Below are positions 11,786 to 22,396 of a stretch of DNA of 64,000 nucleotides, in pieces. The first letter of the stretch is position 1. The number at the start of each line of letters is the position of its first letter. The notes under the pieces were generated by a model. The model saw only the letters and a list, made by a program, of their open reading frames with translations. It had not been told where the DNA came from and did no database searches. The DNA is from Cylindrobasidium torrendii FP15055 ss-10. Lineage: Eukaryota; Basidiomycota; Agaricomycetes; Agaricales; Physalacriaceae. Location: contig KN880434.1 of assembly GCA_000934385.1 (NCBI GenBank), forward strand, positions 124,001-188,000, in the 5' to 3' direction. Position numbers and translations under genes: made by a program.

Positions 11786-14700
11786 TCACCTCCCAGCAGT
11801 ACGCCCGATCCGTTCAACGATAGAAACACCATCATGGAAGCGCGCCCTGAATAAGGTGTTGGCGTTATTGAACAACCCATCCTTCAGCGACACGACAATG
11901 AACTGCGAGCCTTTGAACCTAGTCCGGAACAGGTGGCCGATATGTTGAGTATGAGAAAGGTCAAGGGCCGCATCGATCTCATCCAGGATGTACATCGGCG
12001 CAGGCTTATACTGAAGCAGAGCCATGATGAGCGAAAGCGCAATGAGTGACCTGCACATGCGAGGTGAGCGACATAGATATGACCCAAGAGTGTATCGCAA
12101 ACCTTTGACCACCACTGAGCTCGGTCAAGCTCTGCTTCCATACAGTACCCAGCTGTACCTTCACTTCGAGGCCGTCCATGAGATCCTTCCCTTCCTGTAC
12201 CTGGAGCTTTGCGGTATTTCCTGGCAATAGCTCGCGGAAAATATCCCCAAAGTCGCTTTATCGAGGTCAGCACATCCAACTTCCGTCCTTATGAATCACG
12301 TACTCAGAAACCTTTCGCCACACTGTCTCAAGGGTTTCCTTTTTACTTTGATCGATATCCTCCATCTTCTCCTCAATCTTCCGGCGGTCTTCAAGAATGG
12401 TGTTGAGATTACGACCCAGTTCTTCGTCGCGTTTCTCAGCACTACAATCAACGTCAGAGTGACGTTTTATCATGAACGGAAAGAAATGCCGGACTCGCTC
12501 ATCATATGCGCCGCCTTCTCGTTAATCTTCTTCTTCATCGTCTTGTTTGTCTTGTCCAGTTTGGTGAGGAGGTCTCTGAGAGTTTTCACATCAGTGTCAG
12601 AGAAGTCGTAGACTCCCGGTTGCCCAAACATGCTGTATAGATAGGTTAGAAAGCAGCGGCGCGGAATGGGATGGACATACGCCTTGTCCTCCATGATAAA
12701 CTGATACTCTTTCTCGAGTCTACGAGCAAAGTCGGCGGCCTGTGTTTTCTGGTTCTCTGTATCCTCTATATCTTTCTGCAGCTTCGTGATACGCGCTTCT
12801 CGATTCGCCGTTGTATCTTTCGAGGATTTGATGAACTCGTCCAACTCTCCCAACTCTTTGTCAAAGCGAGAAACCTTCTCTTGCTCCTTGGCAAGCTTGA
12901 TGCCGAGATCATCGTGTTCTTTCTGTTTGTGAGTGTTAGTGGGACTGTGAGAAGTTAATGTATTGCGCCTACATGGACTCGCTCTTCCTCTGTTCGCAAC
13001 TTCTTCAATTCTTGCTGAATTGATGCCTTGCTGGTCGACATAGTTTCGAGCTCAGTCTTGTTCCGCTCTATCGACTCTTCCGCACTTTCTAAGAGGTATG
13101 AGTTTGCTACTCCGGTGAATATGGGATATATATACCAAGCTCGGCTGCTGCAGTACGCCAGTCGATTTGGTGTTTTCTGAACAGTACATCGTGTTTCTGG
13201 ATCAGGGCTTTCTTCTTGGAGATATCTTTCTGGACGAGTGTCACCAGTAGAACGCAAGTAAAAATCGACGCACATACCCTAAGTTCATCAATTTTGCCTT
13301 CCTTGTTATCCTTGAACTCATTCATGTCCTGCTCGAGTTTCTTCACCTCCGCTTGAGTGAGCCTCTGTTTCTCCTTGGCCGCCTTGACATCAGCTTGAAG
13401 CTGTGTGATAGCCTCTTTCGCAGCAGCTAGGTCATGTTGGACCTAATGATACCATGAGCAAAAGACCGCAAAAGGACAAACAAAAACTCGTACGCGGGCC
13501 ACATCACTGCCAGCTACAGCGCCTTCAGCTAACCCAAGTTCGTGGCGCTTCATCTCCACGTTGCGTTGTAGTTGGCTGAACGCGTCGCGTTTGGATTGCG
13601 TTTGCCGGCCTTGTTCCTCAATCCGTTCGAGTCCTTGACGCGCTGCAGCTAGTGCTTCCTCCGCACGGATAAATTCCTGTGCACGAACCAAAATCCCAGA
13701 GCCTCGCGCGGCCGAACCACCCGTGAGAGTACCGGAGGGTTCATAAACATCGCCTTGAACTGTAACGGCACGGTGCTTGGAATTGAAAGCCACAATTTTG
13801 GCAGTTTCGGTGTCTTCACAAACAAAGGTATTGCCGAAAACGTATGCCATTGCAGGTGCGAGTTCTTCTGGATACTTGATCAAGGATAAGGCCAGTACTG
13901 CCTTGCCTTGAGTCTGATTTCGAACCATCGTTTCTTGAGGCTGTAAAATCGTTTAGTCAAAGAAAATGGCAATTGAACAAAAGAAAATTACCTTAGTTAT
14001 CGATTTACTTTCGATCTTGTTCAACGGGATGAACATGGTACGCTTGCCCAGCTTGCATTGAGTGAGGAGAGCCTTGCCGACTCGCTCGTCGTCAATGATG
14101 ACCTGGAATAAGCGACCGCCCGCCGCAGTTTCCAGTGCAAGGGCTTTGTCGTGATGTGCCTCGTCGAGTTTAACCCAACGGCCGACCGTTCCCCTCACCT
14201 TGGAGCGATCAAAGTTTGGAGGCGACTGGTAGTCAAAGTCAAGACCACCTGTGCCATTGCGAGCCTGGTTGCGCTGCTTCACGGGAGTTAATGGCTGTCG
14301 AGCAGTGAAACGAAGATACATACCATATCCAGGCGTCTGACCTCGCCGCGCAGGTGATTCAAATCCTCGTTAAACTTGGCTTCCTTGTCAGCATCCCAGC
14401 CACATTTCGACAAACTGGTCTCGAGGTATTCTAGCTCCTTCTTGAGGGCGTCGAGTCTCTTTTTGCCCTCCCCAGCATCCTTCTCTTGTGCCTTGCACTT
14501 CGCCTCAAACTCCTTGACCTCTCGAGATTTCATATCCAGCTTTCGCGTGAGGGTCTCTTCGTCGGTGCGAGCTTGTGTGAGACGCGTATTCGCGGCAGCA
14601 ATCTGTCCAAGGTATCCACCGCCGTTTTGGTCGGCATCCTTCCCAAGACCCGTCAGCAACGACTGCAAAAGGTTCTCGTCGTTGTGAAGTTGACTTTGGC

Positions 14701-16011
14701 GAGCATCCTGCTCGTCTTTCAACTTCTGATGAGACTTTTGGAGATCTTCAACATGCTCGCGCTGGGAACCAAGTGCATCTTCAAGCTAAGGACCCGTTGA
14801 GAAACTTCGAGTGGACAGTGGCAGAAGAATAAGCACCTCACTGATTTCCTTCTCGGCAGCGACCATTTTCTCGCTCTCCTCTTTAGAGGATTTCTCACAG
14901 ACCGCAATCTTTCCACTCAGCTCCCCGAGTTTACTGGTCAGTTTTTCGGCCTGCTCTCGAAGCTTATTTATCTTGCCACCCTTCTGAAGCTCTTGGTCGC
15001 GCTGTTTGACAAGATCCCTCTTCCGCTTCTCGGTCTCCGCAACCTGGCGCGCGTCCTCGTCGATACCTTCCCGCTCAACCAGCAGCTCGTCTTTCTTTTC
15101 GGCGTGTTCATCCGCCATTTTTGCAATGCGTTCCTGCGCCTTGGTCCATTCGAGAGCACGACATTTCTTGAGGGTCGCATCAAGTTGATCCTGGAGTTTG
15201 ACCCACTCGTGGTACGCCTTGTTTTCCTCACGGAGGCGCGCGAGTTTGGGTTTGATATCATCGTCGATTGCAGAATGAATCTCTTGAATACGCTTTTCCT
15301 TCTTGGCCATAGTCTTCTTGGCTGATTGCTTCTTGGTTTCGAACATCCGCGTCCCAGCAGCCTCCTCAATCATAGACAAGATCTCGACGGGCTTCATGTT
15401 GAGAACCTTGGTAATTTTGCCCTGCAGAATAACGAAGTTGGGATTGTTGATGTTCAAGCCGACAGACTGGAACATGTCATGAATCACTTTCTGGTCGGCC
15501 TTGCGACCGTTGAGCAGGTACTTCGTTTGGTTCGGTAATGTGAACTAGCAAGGTTTAGTGAGCGACGAGGGCTGGCCGAGTGGCATTGCATACGCACCGT
15601 TCGCGTGACAGTGATCTCCGCTGTCGAAACATGTTCCGGGGTATTGGTGGGGTCTGTGTTGTCGAAAATGATACTAACGCTGCACCTAGTGATACCGGCA
15701 TTGCCGCGTTTATAGACGAGATCCGCCTGTTTGTCACTACGAAGCTGAACGAGGATGAGAAAGTGGTGAAGAGGCGTGCGATATCTAACGCACCACTTTG
15801 AAATCGGTGATACCTAAAACCCAAGCAATAGCGTCGAGAATGTTGGATTTGCCCGACCCATTGAGACCCGTGATCGCGTTGAAGGATGCGTCCCAGTTCG
15901 AGATAATTGTGCGACTGGGATAGGATTTGAACCCTTATGAATCGTTAAGATAGTGCGCGCAGAAACATGGCGGAGGAATTGACCATCAAGCACCAGCTCC
16001 TTTACTCTCAT
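11786..16011 (-). CDS. SMC2: Condensin SMC ATPase subunit SMC2
   Basis: Core ATPase of condensin, which compacts mitotic chromosomes together with SMC4. The N-terminus starts [10 protein letters not shown] and continues [20 protein letters not shown] with Walker [11 protein letters not shown] long coiled coil follows (for example [20 protein letters not shown]). The hinge contains [20 protein letters not shown] and [18 protein letters not shown]. The returning coil has [18 protein letters not shown], an SMC2-typical post-hinge motif. The C-terminal head shows the signature [17 protein letters not shown] and Walker [21 protein letters not shown], and the protein ends at 11786. The ORF is split by about a dozen introns; the protein is close to 1,200 residues, as expected. 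Cohesin SMC1 is encoded about 23 kb away on the same strand. Confidence 0.96.
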
Positions 16012-16258
16012 GCTGGTTGTTGTCCAAGACGCGTGACGACTCTCGTCACAGAACGCGTGGTGACAGACGCGATCGGCACGTGTTCTTGTCTGGTAGCCAA
16101 TTCTGCCCGGTGCTGCGTTCAAGGACCAGGGTCTAAAGGTGTCTGAAGTCTCTTCGCAAAGTGGGGGTACAGGACAATCCATTGTAACAAGCATGACCTA
16201 TTGCGAATGTAATAACTTATTTAAATAATAATGAGCTCCCAAGGATGCTTTTCTCTGT

Positions 16259-17609
16259 TCAGCAGATAGTACAGGACGAGTCCTTCGCGGGCTTCTCCAT
16301 ATTGACCACGAGCTTGGCCTTCAGTGTTTCTTCCGTGCTGAGATATGTCGTACTTCGAACAGATCAATGACCTGATGTGTGCCGAAAGTTGGAATGAACT
16401 CACAGCTCATGCACGCTCTTTATCTCAGGCGCTTCGTCCAGTGAAACAGAAATTTCTCTACGCTGCGCCCGAGTAGGCTTTCCGTCAGAGCGTACAAGTT
16501 CGTGGGTGCTTCTGAGTCCAATTATTATATCCGGAAGTGGTGCAGGTGCGCGGTGAAGGCCAGCGGCATCGAATATAGACAGGTCGGCGTCAACAAATGT
16601 TGGAGGGCTGGACTCTAGCAAAGACAAGCTGACTTTCCAGCGACCGTCCTTATCCTTTGGCACGCCCTCGAAGGCCAATCTCCATAAACGGGCTGTGGGT
16701 TGTCAACAGAGCCCTCGAAGCAACAAAGCATAGCACACCTCGTGCAATGAATTCTAGCTCGACGACATTGAAATGCTTCATGCGTCGCATGAACTTGAGG
16801 ATTTCGATCCTCACGGTGAATTCAGAGAGTGAAGGTTCGTCAACATCGATGATGTCCGCCTGGCCCTGGTCTCCGCGAACAAGCCCGAGGGAAGCAGCTG
16901 GGGAGTACGCATCGAGCGCCCGTATGTTCTGGAACAGATCCTGGTTGTTTGTCAAGAGGCATGCTGAGCGTATTTCCACCCGGACCGCAGGCTGCAAGTC
17001 GGTAGAATGGCGGAGAAGTAATGTGACGAGCGAAGATGGATGTTCCCGCTGAAATTCGTCAGAGCGTTGGAGGATGGCCCAATAAACGGGCGAGTGTCCC
17101 TCCATGGAAGGCTCCTGAAGGACAGCCGGGAAAGATATGCCTGCTGTTGAGCAGCTCGTGGCACAATTTGCGAATATGCTTTCTAGTGGTTCGGCCTCTG
17201 GGTCATTCTGGCGCTTGGGATATCCGCGAACTGTATCGTTGATGACCTTTAGCACGGCAGCGCGTACTTCCTTCGCGGTCTTCTTCTTGCTGTTGAACAT
17301 CTTACCCTTGCCGCTATCCAAAGCCTGTCCAAGGATATCTACAGAGAATGTGGGGGAAGGTTGTGGAGAGGTTGACGCAGAACTAAATCTGTTGGTTTCG
17401 TTGACAAGAGGTACAGATAATCGGCGAGTATCTTCTGGTGGAGGGGATGGATGGGGCGACGGTGAAGGGGGTAGAGGTTTTGAACGTATATCTGAATTGG
17501 ATGCGGCCGTTGCCAGCGTTGTGGAAGTTGGTGCAAGGCCGACATCGGGGATGCTTGCTTCTTCGTAGGTCGGGAGGCCGGAATCTTCTTTCAACTTGGA
17601 GTCCGACAT
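16259..17609 (-). CDS. Hypothetical protein with a possible C-terminal CaaX box
   Basis: Not recognised by name. The start MSDSKLKEDSGLPTYEEA carries a PTYEEA (PxY-like) motif. A long Pro/Ser-rich disordered region follows (about residues 35-90, for example LPPSPSPHPSPPPE). A folded region then contains FNSKKKTAKEVRAAVLKVIN, EPSMEGHSPVYWAILQRSDE (reminiscent of an ankyrin-type helix pair) and TVRIEILKFMRRMKHFNVVE. The second exon gives RLWRLAFEGVPKDKDGRWKV, a beta-rich module. With a 51-nt final intron the protein ends DSSCTIC, a CaaX-type tail. A shorter 32-nt intron would give a different end at 16221, and no splicing would stop at 16400. An alternative start lies 21 bases upstream. Confidence 0.7.
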
Positions 17610-17720
17610 CGTAGGAATGAGCATGGGCACATCAACATCCGACGGCCAGTCGAGTAGATCGGACGCATTATTGACGCTGAGGAGGTCAGTTACGTCGCGG
17701 AATCGGAGTCCGGGCCGAGT

Positions 17721-18882
17721 ATGTTTTCTGTTCTACGAGCTGCTCCCTCGCTGGCAAAGATACCACACAAAGCATTTCTCTCTATAACCGGCTCCCAGAC
17801 TGCAGAGTTCCTCAATGGTGTCCTTGCCACCGCTATAAGGCAACCATTGAAGCCAGGGCTATCCACCATTCTGAATGCTCAGGTATGTCCAATGGACTGC
17901 TTGGTGATACAGTCTTACCTAAGGATTAGGGAAGAGTGCTTCACGACGTCTTCCTCTACACTCAGACAGACGAGAAGGGCAAGCACGGATACATCCTCGA
18001 ATATGACGCCCGCGCGTCGGACGCCGCTCCACTTTTGGACGTTTTGAAGCGATTCGTGCTGCGAGCCAAAGTCAAAATACGCGACGCGTCTGACCAATAT
18101 GAAAGTTGGGCAGCTTGGGGAAGTTCTCAAGCCCACCTGGAGCATCCACGCACCTGGCAGTGGGCCCAAAGTGGGTGCGTCGAACCTGTATGGGATAGCC
18201 AAGCATGGCCATGGGGCTCCGAGGAGGGTGTCATACACGACCGCAGAGCAGTGGGTATGGGTAAGAGGATGCTCATAAGGAAAGGCGACAAGCGTGCGTG
18301 TTTCTTCTATCCATGTACCCAAGTCTTCATGCTACATAGCGTCCGAAATACTCGACCACAATCTCCTCATAGACGGGTATACCCGCCATCGAATATTGAA
18401 TGGCGTCCCAGAAGGCATATTCGACATCCCCCCGACTTATGCTCTCCCTATCGAATCCAACCTAGATATGATGGGAGGTTTGGACTTCAGGAAGGGCTGT
18501 TACGTTGGGCAGGAATTGACGGTGCGGACATATCACAAGGGTGTCATTCGCAAACGCATATATCCTATTACATTTGAGAAATCTTCGGAGGCGTATGTAC
18601 TTTCTGTTGAATTCGCCGACTGCACCTGCTAACCAATATTGTAGGACTTCCTGTTCCCGAGTGACCCCAGGATGCTCCATCAAAGCTGAGGGTCAACGTC
18701 GTCCAGTGGGCAGGTTGTTGAGTACAGACGCTGGCCATGCTCTTGCGCTGCTCAAGTCAGAACTGATAGAAGCTAACACCAAGTTGACGGTGATGGACCA
18801 GGGGGATGTTGCTTGGAATATTACACCAACTATTCCGGAGTGGTGGCCAACACCTCCACCAGTACATATAGAACAAGAATAA
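17721..18882 (+). CDS. IBA57: Mitochondrial Fe-S cluster assembly factor IBA57
   Basis: Folate-binding YgfZ/GcvT-like protein that works with ISA1/ISA2 to build [4Fe-4S] clusters for mitochondrial aconitase and lipoate synthase. The N-terminal [18 protein letters not shown] fits a mitochondrial presequence. [33 protein letters not shown] and YILEYDA correspond to the GcvT-like core. The diagnostic signature is present as [20 protein letters not shown] (K-G-C-Y-x-G-Q-E). The C-terminal barrel includes [20 protein letters not shown]. Four introns of about 46-50 nt are spliced in phase. The gene ends 23 bp from the stop of the converging holo-ACP synthase gene. Confidence 0.93.
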
Positions 18883-18905
18883 TTGCGTTGTGCGTTGAAT
18901 AACGT

Positions 18906-19345
18906 TTACGATGGCTTCTTCGTGGCAATGACGGATGCTAGAACATAATCGCCGTCGTGTGAAACGGAGGAATGTAGCTCTCCAAATTCCCCGGCGTCTT
19001 CCGTCCGTAGGACAAGCTGTGGTTTGCTACCAGTGTGCAGGGCGTGAAGTGGATAAAATGTCAAGTCGCCCCAAGTTGGCTTCAAAGTTGGATACAGCGC
19101 TTTATAAGCTGCTTCTTTCACTGCCCATCTACACCACCGTTCATTGAAAGCTGCCTGATAGATCGGCGGACTGACCGGACGGCAAGAAAACGAACTCGCA
19201 ACGCCTTGGTGTGCGGGGTGGCCTGGAAGTGTGGCAGCTCTTCCGTGCTCAATATCTTCTTGGCAAAAGAATCAATCCCTCGCCGTTCCACGATACCGAC
19301 TATCCGTGAGAGGCGAACGATGTCGGTGCCCAGTCCATGGATCAT
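18906..19345 (-). CDS. PPT2: Holo-[acyl-carrier-protein] synthase (PPT2/AcpS type)
   Basis: Transfers 4'-phosphopantetheine from CoA to acyl carrier protein; this stand-alone AcpS-type enzyme usually serves the mitochondrial ACP in fungi. The Mg-binding N-terminal motif is MIHGLGTDIVRLSRI. The second motif, FLAVRWAVKEAAYKALYPTL (W/F-x-x-K-E-A-x-x-K-A), is formed by removing a 47-nt intron. HSSVSHDGDYVLASVIA closes the fold. Length is about 131 aa, as expected. An in-frame ATG at 19372 would add nine residues. The ATG at 19345 is only 69 bp from that of ELP2 on the other strand, so the two probably share a promoter. Confidence 0.92.
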
Positions 19346-19414
19346 GACCGCGACGGAAGAGTTAAGATTCACGGCCCGGAATCCCGATCTGCATCTTCAT
19401 CACTCTCCATCAAT

Positions 19415-22387
19415 ATGGAAAATCTGTCAACAGTGTCTACGGAGTACATCTCAGTCTCGGCAAACCGCTTTCCAGAAGCGGCGTCCATTTCTCCCTCAGG
19501 AAACCTTGTCGCATTCGGGAGCTCCCATCTCCTCGCGTTGTGGAACTTGCAGGTAGGTACTCGAATTGGATCACCAAAGTAAACATCTGGCTTATGGCGA
19601 AGGACGCAGACTTCACCAGATCCTGGCGTGTATATCACTCTTGCAGCGCACGGGTCCACTATATCATGCGTTGGCTTCCTGGATGACAACTGCTTCATAT
19701 CAGGAGACGAGGAAGGAAAGATATTTCTCTGGCATCTGGAAAATGACAAGGTATGGCCCTTCTCACCGCCCCTGCTAGTTCTGACCCAGCTTCACACAAT
19801 TTCCAGTGGAAATTCACACGCTTGAATGCACATTCAAAGAGCATAACAGCTCTCACCATCCACACAGAAGCTAGGATATTGGTGACCGGTTCTTCGGACG
19901 CTACATCGAAAGTCTGGAGTTTCGATTCGAATGAAGGTGCGCCTCTTAATTGATAGCACCACTGCTCGGTGCTCATATTTTTTTGCAGAACTGCAGTCTC
20001 TATCGCTTGGTGGAAAATATCCTCTTGCTATGGCTGTTAGCCAATTACCCAAATCCAAGAGTTTGTCGAACTTTGCAACGCCATTACAGGATCCTGCCTA
20101 ATCATGGGATAGGTCTCATTCTCGCTATTGGTGCTACAGACACCAAAATACAGATATGGGTTCGCGCAAACGCTGCAGATTGTAAAGTACGCACACGCCC
20201 TTACCGAGAGCACTTCCTTGTTGACACGAATGCCAGTTTTTTCACGCTGCGTCTTTATCCGGTCACGAAGACTGGATCAGATGTCTTGCCTTCCAAGAAC
20301 AGGATGATAGTCTTGTCCTAGCTTCAGGCTCTCACGACTCAAATATTCGCTTGTGGAATATCGAGCCATTCACTCACGCCGACGCTTCAGGTGACGCGTT
20401 ATTAGATGCATTCGAGGCGACTCTTGGTCAAGTGACGGAAGACGAGGGCGGCGGAAAGCAGGTTTCGATGAAGAGGCATATTGTCACTGTTCGTTCCACC
20501 AGATCGTGAGTGGTTCAAACATCCGGGAATGGTCAAGTTAAAAAGTGTATAGGTCGCAGCAGTACTCCATAACATTCGACGCCCTGCTAGTTGGACACGA
20601 AGCAGGCGTAACTTCGTTGCAATGGCGCACATCCTCCGCCTCAGACAAACCAAGCCTTCTTTCTTCTTCGACTGACTCGTCTGTCATCATATGGTCTCCC
20701 GCGACAATAATGTCTGGCAACCAGGACGAGAGTACTGCTATATGGATCAACGTTCAACGTTTTGGGGATGTGGGCGGGCAACGCCTTGGTGGATTCATCG
20801 GCGCTCTTTGGGCAGGCCACGGAGAGGAGGTCTTGGCGTGGGGGTGGTCAGGGGGGTGGCGGCGCTGGAAGAGCTCTGGTCGCACGACTGGCACGCCCGA
20901 AAGATGGGCGGAAGTCCATGCCATTAGCGGACACAGTGGCCCAGTCAAGAGCCTTTCCTGGAGCCCAAACGGCAAATTCTTAGTAACCACTGGGTAAGCC
21001 GCGGTGCCCACGCAACGCGTTGTGCTCATATTCATGGTGTCCTATCAGTTTAGATCAGTCTACTCGCATCCATGCACCGTTGTTCAAGGACGGAAGAACG
21101 ACTTGGCACGAAATTGCGCGCCCTCAAGTCCATGGCTTCGACCTCCTTGCTGCGGGCTTCTTGAGCGATCTGAAGATGGTCAGTATCGGTGACGAGAAAG
21201 TAGCACGGGTATTCGAAGCGCCAAAGAGCTTTGTGGACGTCGTAACCTCCCTTCACATCGCGACCTTTGACGAAAGTGAGGCGCAAAATAGGCCCATGAC
21301 TGCCACTGTTCCAGCCCTTGGGCTTTCGAACCGCGCCAATAACGAAGGTATGTTGCAGATAATGTGCACTGTATTCCATGCTCATCCCTTGTAGATGGGG
21401 CTTCGGAGTTGTCTCAAGTCCTGGTTTCTGACCGTCCGCTGGAAGGGGAACTTGCAGCAACCACCCTCTGGCCCGAAGTCGAGAAAATATTCGGCCACGG
21501 ATATGAGGTGCGCTGCTCTCGCGGCGAAGAGTGCAACAACTCATGGTTCTCTTTAGTCAATATCATTGGCAATCTCAAATAAACGGGATCTAATTGCCTC
21601 AGCATGCAAAACCACATCCCCAGAACATGCCTTGGTGCGATTGTGGGACACACAAACATGGCGGCCCGTTGGCGATCCACTTGCGGGACACAGTCTAACA
21701 GTGACAAGGGTAGCCTTCAGCCCGGACGACAAATATGTGCTCTCTGTATCGCGCGATAGAACATGGCGGTTATTCGAACGGGACATTCATACTGGTGGTA
21801 AGACTTTCCCTCTCAATGGTCGTTGCAAATTTTCTTTCCTTATACACATTTAGGATATAAGCCTATAGCCGCGGACAAGAGCCACGGACGCATTATCTGG
21901 GATTGCTCGTGGGCCCGCGAAGGGGATGTTTTTGCGACGGCATCCCGTGACAAAACGGTCAGAATCTGGAAGTCGACTGAAGATGGTGCCAGGTGGACAG
22001 CAACCACTATCCAGCTTCCTGAGGCAGCGACGGCGGTCGATTTCTGTGAAAGGAGAGGGGACAAGTGAGTCTTCGTCGTGCATTTCTCAACTATGGCCCA
22101 TCGTTTTCAGGCGCATGCTAGCGGTCGGCCTCGAGGTTGGCGAGATTCTGGTTTACACAAGCCAAGTATCAGACCCAACTGTGTGGGTGAACACGTTGAA
22201 GATCCCTTCAGGGTATGAGTTCTTCGCTAACCCATTAGCATCATTTTGACATCCTTGTTGTAGAACGGCGCACATCGCTCAAATCAACTGCTTGAGCTGG
22301 CGACAAAGTGAAAAAGACGAGGATAAGCTCCTGGCAAGCTGTAGTGATGATGGCAGTCTGCGAATTCTCAAAATTACCTGCCTGTAG
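19415..22387 (+). CDS. ELP2: Elongator complex subunit 2 (WD40 protein)
   Basis: Double-propeller WD40 subunit of Elongator, which modifies wobble uridines in tRNA. The N-terminus shows STEYISVSANRFPEAASISP and LVAFGSSHLLALWNLQ, characteristic of ELP2. WD repeats follow: HGSTISCVGFLDDNCFISGD, HSKSITALTIHTEARILVTG and HEAGVTSLQWRTSSASDKPS. Then come HSGPVKSLSWSPNGKFLVTT and the highly conserved HSLTVTRVAFSPDDKYVLSV with SRDRTW. The last blades are REGDVFATASRDKTVRIWKS and LLASCSDDGSLRILKITCL. About a dozen introns of the usual size interrupt the gene. Length is roughly 800 aa. It is head-to-head with the holo-ACP synthase gene. Confidence 0.93.
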
Positions 22388-22396
22388 TTTCCTAAT

